Of a DNA stretch of 64,000 bases, positions 42,880-51,216 are shown in pieces. The DNA lies in contig NZ_FOYL01000001.1 of NCBI RefSeq assembly GCF_900115955.1, positions 62,001 to 126,000 of the forward strand, read 5' to 3'. Position numbers and translations under genes: made by a program. How positions within the stretch are numbered: the first letter of the stretch is position 1; every line of letters starts with the position of its first letter. The notes under the pieces are model-generated. The model made no database searches and had not been told where the DNA came from. It saw nothing but the letters and a program-made list of their open reading frames with translations. The DNA comes from Lentzea waywayandensis (GTDB taxonomy: Bacteria > Actinomycetota > Actinomycetes > Mycobacteriales > Pseudonocardiaceae).

Positions 42880-43995
42880 TCAGAACTCCACGCGCGGCCG
42901 TTCGCTGATGTCACGGCTGAGCAGAGCCCGGACATCCGCTTCCGGGAGGCCGGACTGCCTGATGAACTCGGCGAACGAGACCCCGGCCGTCTCCATTACT
43001 TCGATGGCGCGTTGCAGCAGGACCGGAGCTTCCGGGGCCCCCAGAGGACCTGGCTCCACCTTCCGCCACCCTCGTACCGACAAGGCTTTCCAAGCCTGCG
43101 CGTAGGTGTGATCACCCATAACGCCGAGCGTTTTCGCCCTGACCAGGAGAGCGGCCAGCGACACGTGCCATTTGGCTTTTAGACGAAGTAACGTCGGCCA
43201 GTCAAGGCGAGCTGGCAACTCATGCGCTATGTCTTCAGCCGGCATGAGAAAAGCGGCGGCAAAGTCGTTAGCCTCTGACTCAGTCGCTTTATCACCTATC
43301 TGACCGCTGCTGCCATGCAGAACCAGATGACCTAGTTCATGGGCTGCGTCGAACCGTGAACGATCGCGTAGACCCTTGTCCGCCCCGAGTGCCACTACTG
43401 GCCGGTCCGGGAAAGCGACGCAGAAAGCGTCGACTTTTTCGATGCTGACGCGGAATCGGGCGACGACCACGCCGTTCTGCTCCAGCAACCTCACCACGTC
43501 CGGAACCGGGCCCCGCGGCACGTTCCAGTAGCTGCGCAGCCGCGCCGCGGCCTGCACGACATCGGCACTGCTGAAAGGCTGATCTTCCGTCGCGGGAAAG
43601 CTCGGCACATTGAGCTCCGGCAACCGGACGTACTTCTCGAGTTCGAGCGTCAACTCCCGCGCGAGATGAACGTGAGCCAGCGCTTGCTGACGGTCCTTGG
43701 GAGAGGTGGATCTGAGACTGCGGAAGTACCCGTTGATCTCTTCCTGCGCCGGAGGGCGAGCCGGAGCCGCGAAGAAGGCCGGGGGCACCCGCAGCACAAC
43801 CGCGAGCCGCTGCATGGTCGACGACGCAGGTTTCGTGTGACCGTTCTCGAACTGACTGATCGAGGCCGACGTGACCGAACCGGCCTCCTTGGCCAGCTGT
43901 ACCTGACTCAGCCCCCGGAGTTCGCGTGCGAGCCGCAGCCTCGCCCTGTCGAACAGGGCCGCGATGTCACCCGAGTCCAGTTGCCGGTCGCTCAC
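42880..43995 (-). CDS. XRE regulator fused to ImmA/IrrE-type metallopeptidase
   Basis: 371 aa. The N-terminal XRE domain spans about residues 15-75 (LARELRGLSQVQLAKEAGSVTSASISQFENGHTKPASS). The C-terminal peptidase has the zinc motif HELGH (219-223) and a downstream glutamate in EANDFAAAFLMP. This build is typical of regulators that cleave a repressor or themselves on a stress signal and relieve transcription. It is transcribed divergently from the CBASS operon, and the 150-bp gap holds repeated boxes. Control of CBASS expression is therefore likely, as has been reported for comparable peptidase/regulator pairs in other CBASS loci. ImmA/IrrE fusions also occur in toxin-antitoxin systems. Confidence 0.88.
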   Translation of the reverse strand: MSDRQLDSGDIAALFDRARLRLARELRGLSQVQLAKEAGSVTSASISQFENGHTKPASSTMQRLAVVLRVPPAFFAAPARPPAQEEINGYFRSLRSTSPKDRQQALAHVHLARELTLELEKYVRLPELNVPSFPATEDQPFSSADVVQAAARLRSYWNVPRGPVPDVVRLLEQNGVVVARFRVSIEKVDAFCVAFPDRPVVALGADKGLRDRSRFDAAHELGHLVLHGSSGQIGDKATESEANDFAAAFLMPAEDIAHELPARLDWPTLLRLKAKWHVSLAALLVRAKTLGVMGDHTYAQAWKALSVRGWRKVEPGPLGAPEAPVLLQRAIEVMETAGVSFAEFIRQSGLPEADVRALLSRDISERPRVEF

Positions 43996-44035
43996 ATTTG
44001 GTCTCCGCGTCAGTGCGCCCTAGTGGGGCGGACGT

Positions 44036-44171
44036 GCCAGATCTTGATCACTCCGCCGCATCTTAGGCACACCTTGGCTACTGACGAGTCGGTCTGCCGC
44101 CGACACGCCCGATGAGGTGCGCCACATCTTCCGAATCAACACATGTGTACGCTACCGGAATTACGGAAGAT
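44036..44171. promoter_or_regulatory. Repeated GCC(A/G)(C/G)ATCTT boxes in the divergent CBASS promoter
   Basis: Three direct boxes are present: GCCAGATCTT (44036-44045), GCCGCATCTT (44055-44064) and GCCACATCTT (44121-44130). ATCTTCCG (44126-44133) is also inverted as CGGAAGAT (44164-44171), and ACACATGTGT (44139-44148) is a perfect palindrome. All lie between the XRE-peptidase gene and cap6. They are candidate operators for the XRE domain. Confidence 0.5.
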
Positions 44172-45102
44172 CGTGTTCGAAACTGAGGTGGACACCCCCA
44201 CCTGGCGGATGGAGTCGAGGTTGAAGGTTCAGGAGTGCGTGCTGTCGGACGAGGTGGTCGATGCCGACTCGACCGAGGGCGAGTTGTGGGACGCCATCGT
44301 GACGCCGGCGAGCGTCAAGGAGCGGCTCCGCAACCAGACCCTGCTGTCGTTGCTGGTCCGCCCTTCGCTCCCGTTCACAGTGACCGCCCTGCACGGGCTG
44401 TGCACGCTGTACGGCCCGCCCGGCACCGGCAAGACGACCCTCGCGCGCGGCCTTCCGGCGCAGGTCGCCCGCTACGTTCCAGGACGCAAGGCCCGAAGGA
44501 TCGAGATCAACCCGCACGGCCTCATGAGCGCGGAGCACGGACAGTCACAGCAGCGGGTCAGCGAACTCCTCGGCGAGTACGTGCCCGGCCTCGCCGAGGA
44601 CGGCATGCCGACCGTGGTGATCCTGGACGAGGTCGAGTCGATGGCGGTCGCCCGATCCGCGGCATCGCTGTCGGCCAACCCGGCCGACGTCCACCGCGCC
44701 ACCGATGCCGTGCTCACGGCACTGGATCACAACGCCGTCGCGCACCCGCACCTGTTCTTCGTCGCCACCAGCAACTTCACCTCGGCGCTCGACGACGCGT
44801 TCCTCTCGCGGTCCGACGCGGCGATCCTCGTCCCACTGCCCGAGCCGGAGGCGCTGCGGGAAATCCTCGCCGGGACGCTGCTCGCCCTCGTGGACGCCTA
44901 TCCACGCCTCGGAGAACTGGCGGCCTCCCCCGCAATCGGCCGCATCGCCGAAGCCGCTCGGGGGCTGGACGGCCGACGCGCTCGCAAAGCGGTCTTCGAG
45001 GCCATGGCCCAACGGCTGGAAACCGTCCTCGACCCCGAGAGCCTCACCGAACACGACCTGTCACTCGCGGTCCGCAACGCGGTCGCGGAAACCACCAAGT
45101 AG
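44143..45102 (+). CDS. cap6: TRIP13/Pch2-like AAA+ ATPase of type III CBASS (Cap6)
   Basis: 319 aa from ATG 44143. A GTG at 44173 with a ggaag site is an equally good start and would remove ten residues. AAA+ motifs are Walker A GPPGTGKT (91-98), Walker B VVILDEVE (158-165), sensor 1 ATSN (208-211) and SRSD (222-225). The LDEVES block and the GRRARKAVFEA helix fit the TRIP13 group. In type III CBASS the ATPase disassembles the HORMA-CD-NTase complex and so turns the alarm off. It is the first gene of a five-gene operon, divergent from the XRE-ImmA regulator. Confidence 0.87.
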   Translation: MCTLPELRKIVFETEVDTPTWRMESRLKVQECVLSDEVVDADSTEGELWDAIVTPASVKERLRNQTLLSLLVRPSLPFTVTALHGLCTLYGPPGTGKTTLARGLPAQVARYVPGRKARRIEINPHGLMSAEHGQSQQRVSELLGEYVPGLAEDGMPTVVILDEVESMAVARSAASLSANPADVHRATDAVLTALDHNAVAHPHLFFVATSNFTSALDDAFLSRSDAAILVPLPEPEALREILAGTLLALVDAYPRLGELAASPAIGRIAEAARGLDGRRARKAVFEAMAQRLETVLDPESLTEHDLSLAVRNAVAETTK

Positions 45103-45112
45103 GAGGTGGCCA

Positions 45113-45592
45113 ATGCGCCGGACTAGGGAAATCGCGGCAGCTCCGGTACGCAGCGCCAGCGCCACCTGGACCGTGATCACGGACCTCGTGACGGACACCG
45201 TTGCGCAGTCCTCGGAACTGTTGCGCGAAGAAGCCTCGCAGGCGATGGCCGCTGCCGAGCAGATCGGCCGCAAGCTCATCGCGGGAGGACACCTGCGGCG
45301 GCACCCGGTCACGCTGGTCGCGGGCAAGGTGCACTGCGAGATCACGACAGTGTCGGACACGGCGGCATTGACCCTGCAGGAGAACCTCAACCCCGTTCCG
45401 GGTGCGGCAGGTGCCGGCAGCTTCATGATCTACCTGCCCTCGCCGAGCCCACTGCAGGAACAGGTGAAGGCGGCGGCCAACACCCACGCCCGGCTGTCTG
45501 ACGAGGCCCCGCCGACCGCGGAAACCAAGTCCGCGAGCACCGGACCTCTGATCGATCGCGAAGCCCTGCGACGGGCGGTGCAGCAGCGATGA
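45113..45592 (+). CDS. Unrecognised CBASS-operon protein (possible second HORMA or HORMA ligand)
   Basis: 159 aa from the ATG at 45113 with an aggaggt ribosome site. Its stop overlaps the HORMA start by ATGA. I recognise no domain. It begins with a helix-prone segment (WTVITDLVTDTVAQSSELLREEASQAMAAAEQ), has a beta-rich centre (HPVTLVAGKVHCEITTVSDTAALTLQENL) and a long polar tail (DEAPPTAETKSASTGPLID) before a last helix. Some type III CBASS loci carry a second HORMA-like gene here (Cap8 in published naming). The tail could act as a closure peptide for the HORMA protein. Both are guesses from position; no effector motif is visible. Confidence 0.75.
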   Translation: MRRTREIAAAPVRSASATWTVITDLVTDTVAQSSELLREEASQAMAAAEQIGRKLIAGGHLRRHPVTLVAGKVHCEITTVSDTAALTLQENLNPVPGAAGAGSFMIYLPSPSPLQEQVKAAANTHARLSDEAPPTAETKSASTGPLIDREALRRAVQQR

Positions 45593-46092
45593 CCTCCGCC
45601 CACACCTACAGCCACACCCGCACGCACACCGCGACCCACCTGACCGACGTCATTCTCGGCACGATCTCGGACATCCTCGCGGACCTCGGGATCAGCACCG
45701 CCAGCCTGGAGCGCGACTGGGTGATCACCGAGAACGCCATCAAGGCGTGGGTCGTCGAAGAGTCCCTCGCCTCCGTCGTGGTCGAGTGCCACCGGCCGTC
45801 AGGCGCGGTGAAACCGGTGATCGAGTTCCCGGTGTCCTACCGCGCCTCCGGGGACGGCGACGGCGAGTTCACCGCCTCCCGAGCACGTCTGGCCCGGTTC
45901 CTGGCCAAGATCGACCGCGTTCCGGCAGGCACCACCTTCCAGCTCTTCTGCACCTTCCAAAGGCCCCGCACACCCCAACCGGGCTGGGGTACCGGAGCAC
46001 TCGCCGGCACCGAGGGGCTGCGCAGTATCGCGTTCGGCACCCTCGGCGCGGCACCGCACGCCTCAGCCGGCATGCGTTACCTCTCCAACTGA
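45589..46092 (+). CDS. cap7: Bacterial HORMA-domain protein (Cap7)
   Basis: 167 aa. The N-terminus HTYSHTRTHTATHLTDVILGTISDILADLGI and the core LASVVVECHRPSGAVKPVIEFPVSYRASG are typical of bacterial HORMA proteins in CBASS loci. In that system HORMA recognises a phage peptide, closes around it and activates the CD-NTase. The C-terminal segment (GAAPHASAGMRYLSN) would form the mobile safety-belt part. It lies between the unrecognised protein and the CD-NTase, overlapping the former by ATGA. I judged this from sequence style plus context, without a profile search. Confidence 0.82.
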   Translation: MTSAHTYSHTRTHTATHLTDVILGTISDILADLGISTASLERDWVITENAIKAWVVEESLASVVVECHRPSGAVKPVIEFPVSYRASGDGDGEFTASRARLARFLAKIDRVPAGTTFQLFCTFQRPRTPQPGWGTGALAGTEGLRSIAFGTLGAAPHASAGMRYLSN

Positions 46093-46107
46093 GACCAGGA
46101 CACGGAC

Positions 46108-46974
46108 ATGGGATACGTCGACGACGCCTTCGCCAACCTCAAGCACAACCTCGAGATCACCCCGACCGAGCAGGAGCAGGCGGCCTCCCGCCACGTGTCC
46201 ATCCGCGACTTCGTCAGGTCGCATTGGGACCTCGCCGACGACTTCCTGACCGGCAGCTACCGCCGCGACACGAAGACGAAGAAGCTCAAGGACATCGACA
46301 TCTTCGTCGTCCTGGACGCAGACGGCGCACAGGCCGGCTACCGAAACCAAAGCCCCAACCAGGTCATCGACGCCCTGGAGAAGCTCCTGCGGGAAAAGTG
46401 GGACGCCGCAACGCAGGACGGGATGGCGGTCGTGATCCCCTACGGCCCCAACGACGAGGTCATGTCGGTCGACGTGGTTCCCGCCTTCAAGCGCAAGGAC
46501 GGTGGCTACTTCATTCCGGACCCCTCCGCCGGGAGCTGGATCGCGACCAACCCCAAGGTCCACCACGAGCTCAGCATTGCCAAGAACGCCGACTGCGACG
46601 GCAAGTACGTACCGTTGGTGAAGATGATCAAGGGCATCAACCGCGAGCTCGGCGAGCCGGTGTCGCCCTCGTTCTTGCTCGAGGTCATGGCCATGTCCCT
46701 CGTGAAGACGCCGTTCGGCAGGTATCAGGACGAGATCGTGCTTTTCCTGGCCACCGCCGCGGAACGCATCCACGACGAGTGGCCGGATCCGGCCGGGCTG
46801 GGCGGCGACGTCAACGGCGTCATGACCACCAGCCAGAAGATCGCCGCGGCCACTGCGCTCGACGGGGCTCGCGCCCTCGCCGAACAAGCGGTCGATCTGG
46901 AGGACGACGGTGAGGAACGCGCCGCCTACAACGAGTGGAAGAAGCTGTTCGGGAACAGGATGACCAGGCCGTGA
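46108..46974 (+). CDS. CD-NTase (cGAS/DncV-like nucleotidyltransferase) of CBASS
   Basis: 288 aa. Nucleotidyltransferase active-site residues are visible: TGSYRRDTKT with GS at 49-50, KDIDIF with D62 and D64, and the third carboxylate D122 in MSVDVVPAF. The helical C-terminal half (KYVPLVKMIKGINRE, SFLLEVMAMSLV) is that of SMODS-type enzymes. It would make a cyclic di- or tri-nucleotide when activated by the HORMA protein. Clade (CdnC or CdnD most likely with HORMA/TRIP13) and product cannot be read directly. The stop overlaps the effector start by GTGA. Confidence 0.9.
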   Translation: MGYVDDAFANLKHNLEITPTEQEQAASRHVSIRDFVRSHWDLADDFLTGSYRRDTKTKKLKDIDIFVVLDADGAQAGYRNQSPNQVIDALEKLLREKWDAATQDGMAVVIPYGPNDEVMSVDVVPAFKRKDGGYFIPDPSAGSWIATNPKVHHELSIAKNADCDGKYVPLVKMIKGINRELGEPVSPSFLLEVMAMSLVKTPFGRYQDEIVLFLATAAERIHDEWPDPAGLGGDVNGVMTTSQKIAAATALDGARALAEQAVDLEDDGEERAAYNEWKKLFGNRMTRP

Positions 46975-47939
46975 ACTTCACCACCAACGCCGGGGGTTTC
47001 CGGGGCGTGCCGCCGCGCGCGATCCACGAGCGTCAGCTCGACGACGACATGGTGCTCGTGCAGCGAGCGGCGGCGGCAAGCCACGTTGTAGGACAACGCC
47101 TCGAAGCCACCCGAGTCAATGCGCCGATCATCATCGCCCTCGGTGGCGTCCTGGTCACCCTGATCGGTCACGGCCGGGCGATCATGTCCGTCGTCGGGGT
47201 GGCCTCGTTCCTCTTGTCCGCGTTGTGGCTCAAAAGCAAAGCCGCGCGCACAGCCAAGGAGGGCGCGATTCTCCAGGAGATGTTCGACACCGCACTGTTC
47301 GATCTGCCGTGGCGGTCCACTGTGGCCAGTGACCGCATCCCCGAGCAGGACGTTCGTCTACTCGCACGCAAACTCCCGGTTGGTGGCGAGAAGGACGGCC
47401 GTATCACCGGTGGCTGGTACGACCCCACCGCCGGGGTCCATCATCCCTACGACGTCTTCATTTCACAGGAACAGAACCTTGCCTGGGACGCGCGGCTACG
47501 TCGGCGCTACAGCCGTTTTGTGGCCGGGGTGTCGGCCGCCTGGATCGTCCTCGGTGTGGTCATCTGTCTCATCGTCCCGAACGTCACCCTCTTGGACACG
47601 CTGCTCAGCTTCTTCGTCCCCTCGCTCGCCGCGTTTCAGATCGCGTACGAGATCTGGTCCGGACAGCGCAAGGTAGCCGACGAACGCGAACACCTGGGAA
47701 AGGTCGTTCTCGCCGAATTGCGCAACGCGCGCCCCGGCCCCATCCCCGAGGACGAGTGGCACCGCCTGCGCGGCGTTGCCCGCGACGTGCAGGACGGCGT
47801 GTTCCGCACACGCCTCGAACCCACCCGAGTACCCGAGTGGTTCTACAAGCGCTTTCGTGACGACGACGAGCGGGACTTCGGCGACACAGCCGAAGGCCAC
47901 CGTGTCCGACTCGCTGAACATACGACTCCACCTACATAG
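46971..47939 (+). CDS. S-4TM pore-forming CBASS effector
   Basis: 322 aa from GTG at 46971, which overlaps the CD-NTase stop. Two pairs of transmembrane helices are visible (APIIIALGGVLVTLIG with SVVGVASFLLSALWL; FVAGVSAAWIVLGVVICLIV with DTLLSFFVPSLAAFQIAYEIW). They are separated by a soluble part with PWRSTVASDRIPEQDV and GWYDPTAGVHHPYDVFISQEQNLAWDARLRRRY. That matches the S-4TM family predicted to permeabilise the membrane on binding the cyclic nucleotide. It would kill or arrest an infected cell and is the terminal gene of the CBASS operon. Confidence 0.85.
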   Translation: MNFTTNAGGFRGVPPRAIHERQLDDDMVLVQRAAAASHVVGQRLEATRVNAPIIIALGGVLVTLIGHGRAIMSVVGVASFLLSALWLKSKAARTAKEGAILQEMFDTALFDLPWRSTVASDRIPEQDVRLLARKLPVGGEKDGRITGGWYDPTAGVHHPYDVFISQEQNLAWDARLRRRYSRFVAGVSAAWIVLGVVICLIVPNVTLLDTLLSFFVPSLAAFQIAYEIWSGQRKVADEREHLGKVVLAELRNARPGPIPEDEWHRLRGVARDVQDGVFRTRLEPTRVPEWFYKRFRDDDERDFGDTAEGHRVRLAEHTTPPT

Positions 47940-48250
47940 CACGTAGGGCTGGCGCCCCTAGCGACGCCCACGTCCGACCGCCCCGCCGATCGCCAGTCCG
48001 AGGTTGTGCGCCCGCAAGGTGAATCCGACACCCCGTCCCACCGGAGCCAAGGATTTCTCGTCAGGTCGTATGGACCGAGCTCTGGTTGGGCCCGCATCGA
48101 GATCATGCAGCTGGGTGGTTTCCGTTGTCGGACGGCGGAAACGGCTCACGACACGCGCAAAAATTGGCGGACGCGAGAGAGGCAGAGGCGTAGCGTTGCC
48201 TCCGCTGTTCGGGGCAGCATCGTCGATACCGCATCAGGGAGAACACATCG
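47940..48250. other. Intergenic region between the CBASS operon and the OLD gene
   Basis: 311 bp without a credible gene. A GAGGCA...TGCCTC inverted repeat (about 48178-48203) and an AT-richer patch (gcgcaaaaattggcgg, near 48158) lie 50-90 bp before the OLD start and may hold its promoter. This implies that the OLD gene is transcribed separately from CBASS. Confidence 0.4.
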
Positions 48251-50107
48251 ATGCACCTGTTGTCTGCCCGCGTCGCCACCTTCAAGAGCGCCACGGACTC
48301 AACCGAGTTCACGCTGAACGGCGACGTCACCGCTCTTGTTGGTAAGAACGAGTCCGGCAAGACCGCCGTGCTCGAGGCCTTGTACCGCCTCAACCCGTTG
48401 TCGAGCGGACACATCACCACGTTCGAGGACCTGCGGGACTACCCTCGGCGCTACCGGTCGCGCGACAAGGACAAGATCGCCACGACCCAGCCCGTCAAGA
48501 TGACCTTCCAGCTCGACGCGGACGATGTCACGGCAGTCACCAAGGTTCTCGGGCCTGAAGCGCTGACTAGTGACCAAATCACCTTGTACCGCAAGTACAA
48601 TGACCCCAAGCTGTACCGCATCGCCTTCTTCGACGAACTGGCGGCGGCACGCCACCTAGTCGCCAAAGCGGGCCTCGATCCCAGTCCCTACGCGGCGGCG
48701 ACCACCATCACGGAACTTGTTGACGCTCTTCGCGCGGACACCGCTGCCGAGGCAGCCGTGACCGTGGCCGATAACCTCGGCGGTCGAACGCTCGAGGAGG
48801 AGGCTTGGGGCCTGATCGAAGCACGAATGCCCCAGTTCCAGTACTTCGACGAGTACAACGTGCTGCCGGGCAGCGTCTCGATCAACCGGCTGCAGCAAGT
48901 CCCCGAACGCGACCTGCGTCCCGAGGAACGCACTGCGCTCTCACTCCTGCGTCTCGCCGGGGTGGACACCGCCGAGTTCACTGAGGAGTCCTACGAGAGC
49001 CGTAAGGCCGCCCTCGAGGCCGCAGCCAATGAGCTTACCGACCAGCTGCTCGAGTACTGGACCCAGAACCCGGACCTGACCGTCGAGCTCGACATCGAGT
49101 TCAGGCCAAACCCGCAGAACCCACCGCACCGCGAGCCGTGGCTGCACGTCCGGATCAAGAACCAGCGGCATCGCGTGACCCTGCCGGTCGAAGGGCGGTC
49201 GAAGGGCTTCCTGTGGTTCTTCTCGTTCCTCGCGGCCTTCTCCGAGTTCGGCTCGGGCACGGCGCGCAGGATCATCCTGCTCGACGAGCCGGGACTGAAT
49301 CTCCACGCGAAGGCTCAGGACGACCTGCTGCGCTACATCGAAGACCGGCTGGCGCCCCACCACCAGGTCATCTATACCACCCACTCCTTGTTCATGATCC
49401 AAAAGAACAAGCTCGATCGGTGCCGCACCGTCGAGGATGCCGGCGATGAGGGCACGAAGGTGAGTGACAACGTGTGGGCTGCCCGGGCCGACACGGTCTT
49501 CCCCCTGCTCGGCGCCATCGGTGTTGACATGACGCAGACGCTCGTCATTAGCCCGCACCAACTGCTCGTCGAGGGCCCGTCAGACGTTGTGTACCTGACC
49601 GTGATGAGCGAGGTCGTCCGGCAAGCCGGAGGCACACCCCTCGCCCCGCAGTGGACGATCACGCCCGTCGGCGGGCTCGACAAGGTGCCGGCTTTCGTGT
49701 CCCTGCTGGGCGGCAGCAACCTGAACGTGGCTGTGCTGATGGACGTCGCGGCCAACGGCAACCAGCGCATCGCCCAGCTGGCGTCCAAGGGCCTCATTGA
49801 CACGAAGCGACTGGTCCACCTGACCGAGGTGACCGGCACCGGCGAAGCCGACATCGAGGACCTCTTCGAGGTCGACTGGTACCTGAAGCTGCTGAAGGAG
49901 TCCGGGGTGGGCACCTTCACGCCGTCCCAGCTCAGCGGTGGCGGGCGAATCGTCAAGCAGGTGGAGGCCGTCCTCGGTCACCGCTACGACCACTACCAAC
50001 CGGCAAACCACCTCATACGCTCGCCCGGCACGCTTCCCGACGAGGTTGACGAGCCCTCCCGCCTGAGCTTCCAGGCGCTGTTCGTCCGGCTCAACGGGCT
50101 TCTGTAG
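48251..50107 (+). CDS. OLD-family ATP-dependent nuclease (AAA + TOPRIM)
   Basis: 618 aa. The ABC-type ATPase has Walker A GKNESGKTA (31-39), signature-like EGRSKGFLWFFSF (314-326), Walker B IILLDEPGLNLH (341-352) and the H-loop TTHS (376-379). The TOPRIM domain begins LLVEGPSDVVYL (438-449), continues to VLMDVAANG around D498 and ends with EADIEDLFE. OLD proteins cut DNA and serve in phage exclusion. GajA of the Gabija system has this build, but the GajB helicase is absent, so it is a stand-alone (class 1-like) OLD. The second aspartate of the usual DxD is replaced (D-V-A), which may alter metal binding. Confidence 0.88.
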   Translation: MHLLSARVATFKSATDSTEFTLNGDVTALVGKNESGKTAVLEALYRLNPLSSGHITTFEDLRDYPRRYRSRDKDKIATTQPVKMTFQLDADDVTAVTKVLGPEALTSDQITLYRKYNDPKLYRIAFFDELAAARHLVAKAGLDPSPYAAATTITELVDALRADTAAEAAVTVADNLGGRTLEEEAWGLIEARMPQFQYFDEYNVLPGSVSINRLQQVPERDLRPEERTALSLLRLAGVDTAEFTEESYESRKAALEAAANELTDQLLEYWTQNPDLTVELDIEFRPNPQNPPHREPWLHVRIKNQRHRVTLPVEGRSKGFLWFFSFLAAFSEFGSGTARRIILLDEPGLNLHAKAQDDLLRYIEDRLAPHHQVIYTTHSLFMIQKNKLDRCRTVEDAGDEGTKVSDNVWAARADTVFPLLGAIGVDMTQTLVISPHQLLVEGPSDVVYLTVMSEVVRQAGGTPLAPQWTITPVGGLDKVPAFVSLLGGSNLNVAVLMDVAANGNQRIAQLASKGLIDTKRLVHLTEVTGTGEADIEDLFEVDWYLKLLKESGVGTFTPSQLSGGGRIVKQVEAVLGHRYDHYQPANHLIRSPGTLPDEVDEPSRLSFQALFVRLNGLL

Positions 50108-50204
50108 TGGCCTGCAGGACCGCGCACGAAACGCGAATCCACCGCGTACGCCGATCAGCACCGCCTTGTCCCCGGCACCAGCAGGCCTGCGTGCAGGTAA
50201 TCCG

Positions 50205-50959
50205 ACCACCAGATGCACGGCCAGGTTCGCTGGTACCTCGTTGTCGATGGCGATCAAGAACTTCTTGAACTCGATCGCGCGGTGTCGCGCGTGCAGCCGG
50301 CCGATGACCTTGCCGGTGGTGATGTCCGGCGCGGCACACAGACTCGAAGTGCCGTGCCGGGTGTAGTCGTATGCGGCGTGCCGGGCAGGATCGAGGCGGT
50401 GCGGTTCAGTGCCTGGATCTGACTCTTCTCGTCCACGCACAACACCACCGCCCGCTCCGGCGGGGCGAGGTAGAGCCCGACCACGTCCTTGACCTTGTCC
50501 ACGAACAACGGATCCCTGGACAACTTCCACGCCTCACGGCGATGCGGCTGCAGACCGAACGCGTTCCAGATCCGTGTCACCGCGGTCTGGGTCAACCCGG
50601 ACTCCGCGGCCATCGACCGCGTCGACCAGTGCGTCGCGTTCGCCGGCGTCGACTCCAGCGTCGCGGTGATCGCCGCGACGACCTGGTCATCGGAGATCGT
50701 GCGCGGACGCTCCGGACGCGCCTCGTCGAGCACCCGTCCAGCCGGCCGGCCACGAACCGCGAACGCCAATTCGCCACCGTTGCCCGCTGGATCCCAGCTC
50801 CGCGGCGATCTCACTGTTCGAGCGGCCTTTAGCGCACCGCAACACGATCCGCGCCCGCAACGCCAACGCCTGCGCCGTCTTCCGACGCCGCGTCCAGCCC
50901 CGCAACACGCCCGCCTCGTCCTCAAACAGCGTCAACTCGGGCAGCCTCGGGTTCGGCAT
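50205..50959 (-). mobile_element. IS630-like transposase remnant (frameshifted, 3'-truncated)
   Basis: The start MPNPRLPELTLFEDE...LRARIVLRCAKGRSNSEIAAEL (50959 to about 50790) is an IS630-type helix-turn-helix. The reading then shifts frame into ISDDQVVAAITATLESTP, SMAAESGLTQTAVTRIWNAFGLQPHRREAWKLS and the first catalytic aspartate region VVLCVDEKSQIQALNR. A second shift gives APDITTGKVIGRLHARHRAIEFKKFLIAID before homology ends. The DNY...H...P...E end of the DDE domain is missing. It is a dead element at the right edge of the defence island. From 50960 to 51216 I see no gene. Confidence 0.87.
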
Positions 50960-51216
50960 GCCACCGAACCCTACGCCTGCACACGAACTAACGACTCAGG
51001 ACACTGGACGATCGGGACGCGCACCCTGCCAATACCTTGTGCCGCAACACCAACGACTCGAAGACGAAGAGCAGCAGTCGTGACGCCGCGATCACGAGCG
51101 GGCTCTCAAGACGTTGACGCACAAACACAACAGCTCACCGACAAGTGCGGGGTCCTGGGATTCCACAAGGTCGTGGGGTCCCGTGCGTTCCTGACGCGCC
51201 GGCGCCGGAACCTCGC

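Noticed and set aside
48251-50107. Gabija system
   Set aside because: The OLD-type nuclease is present, but the UvrD-like helicase GajB, needed for the call, is not encoded next to it.
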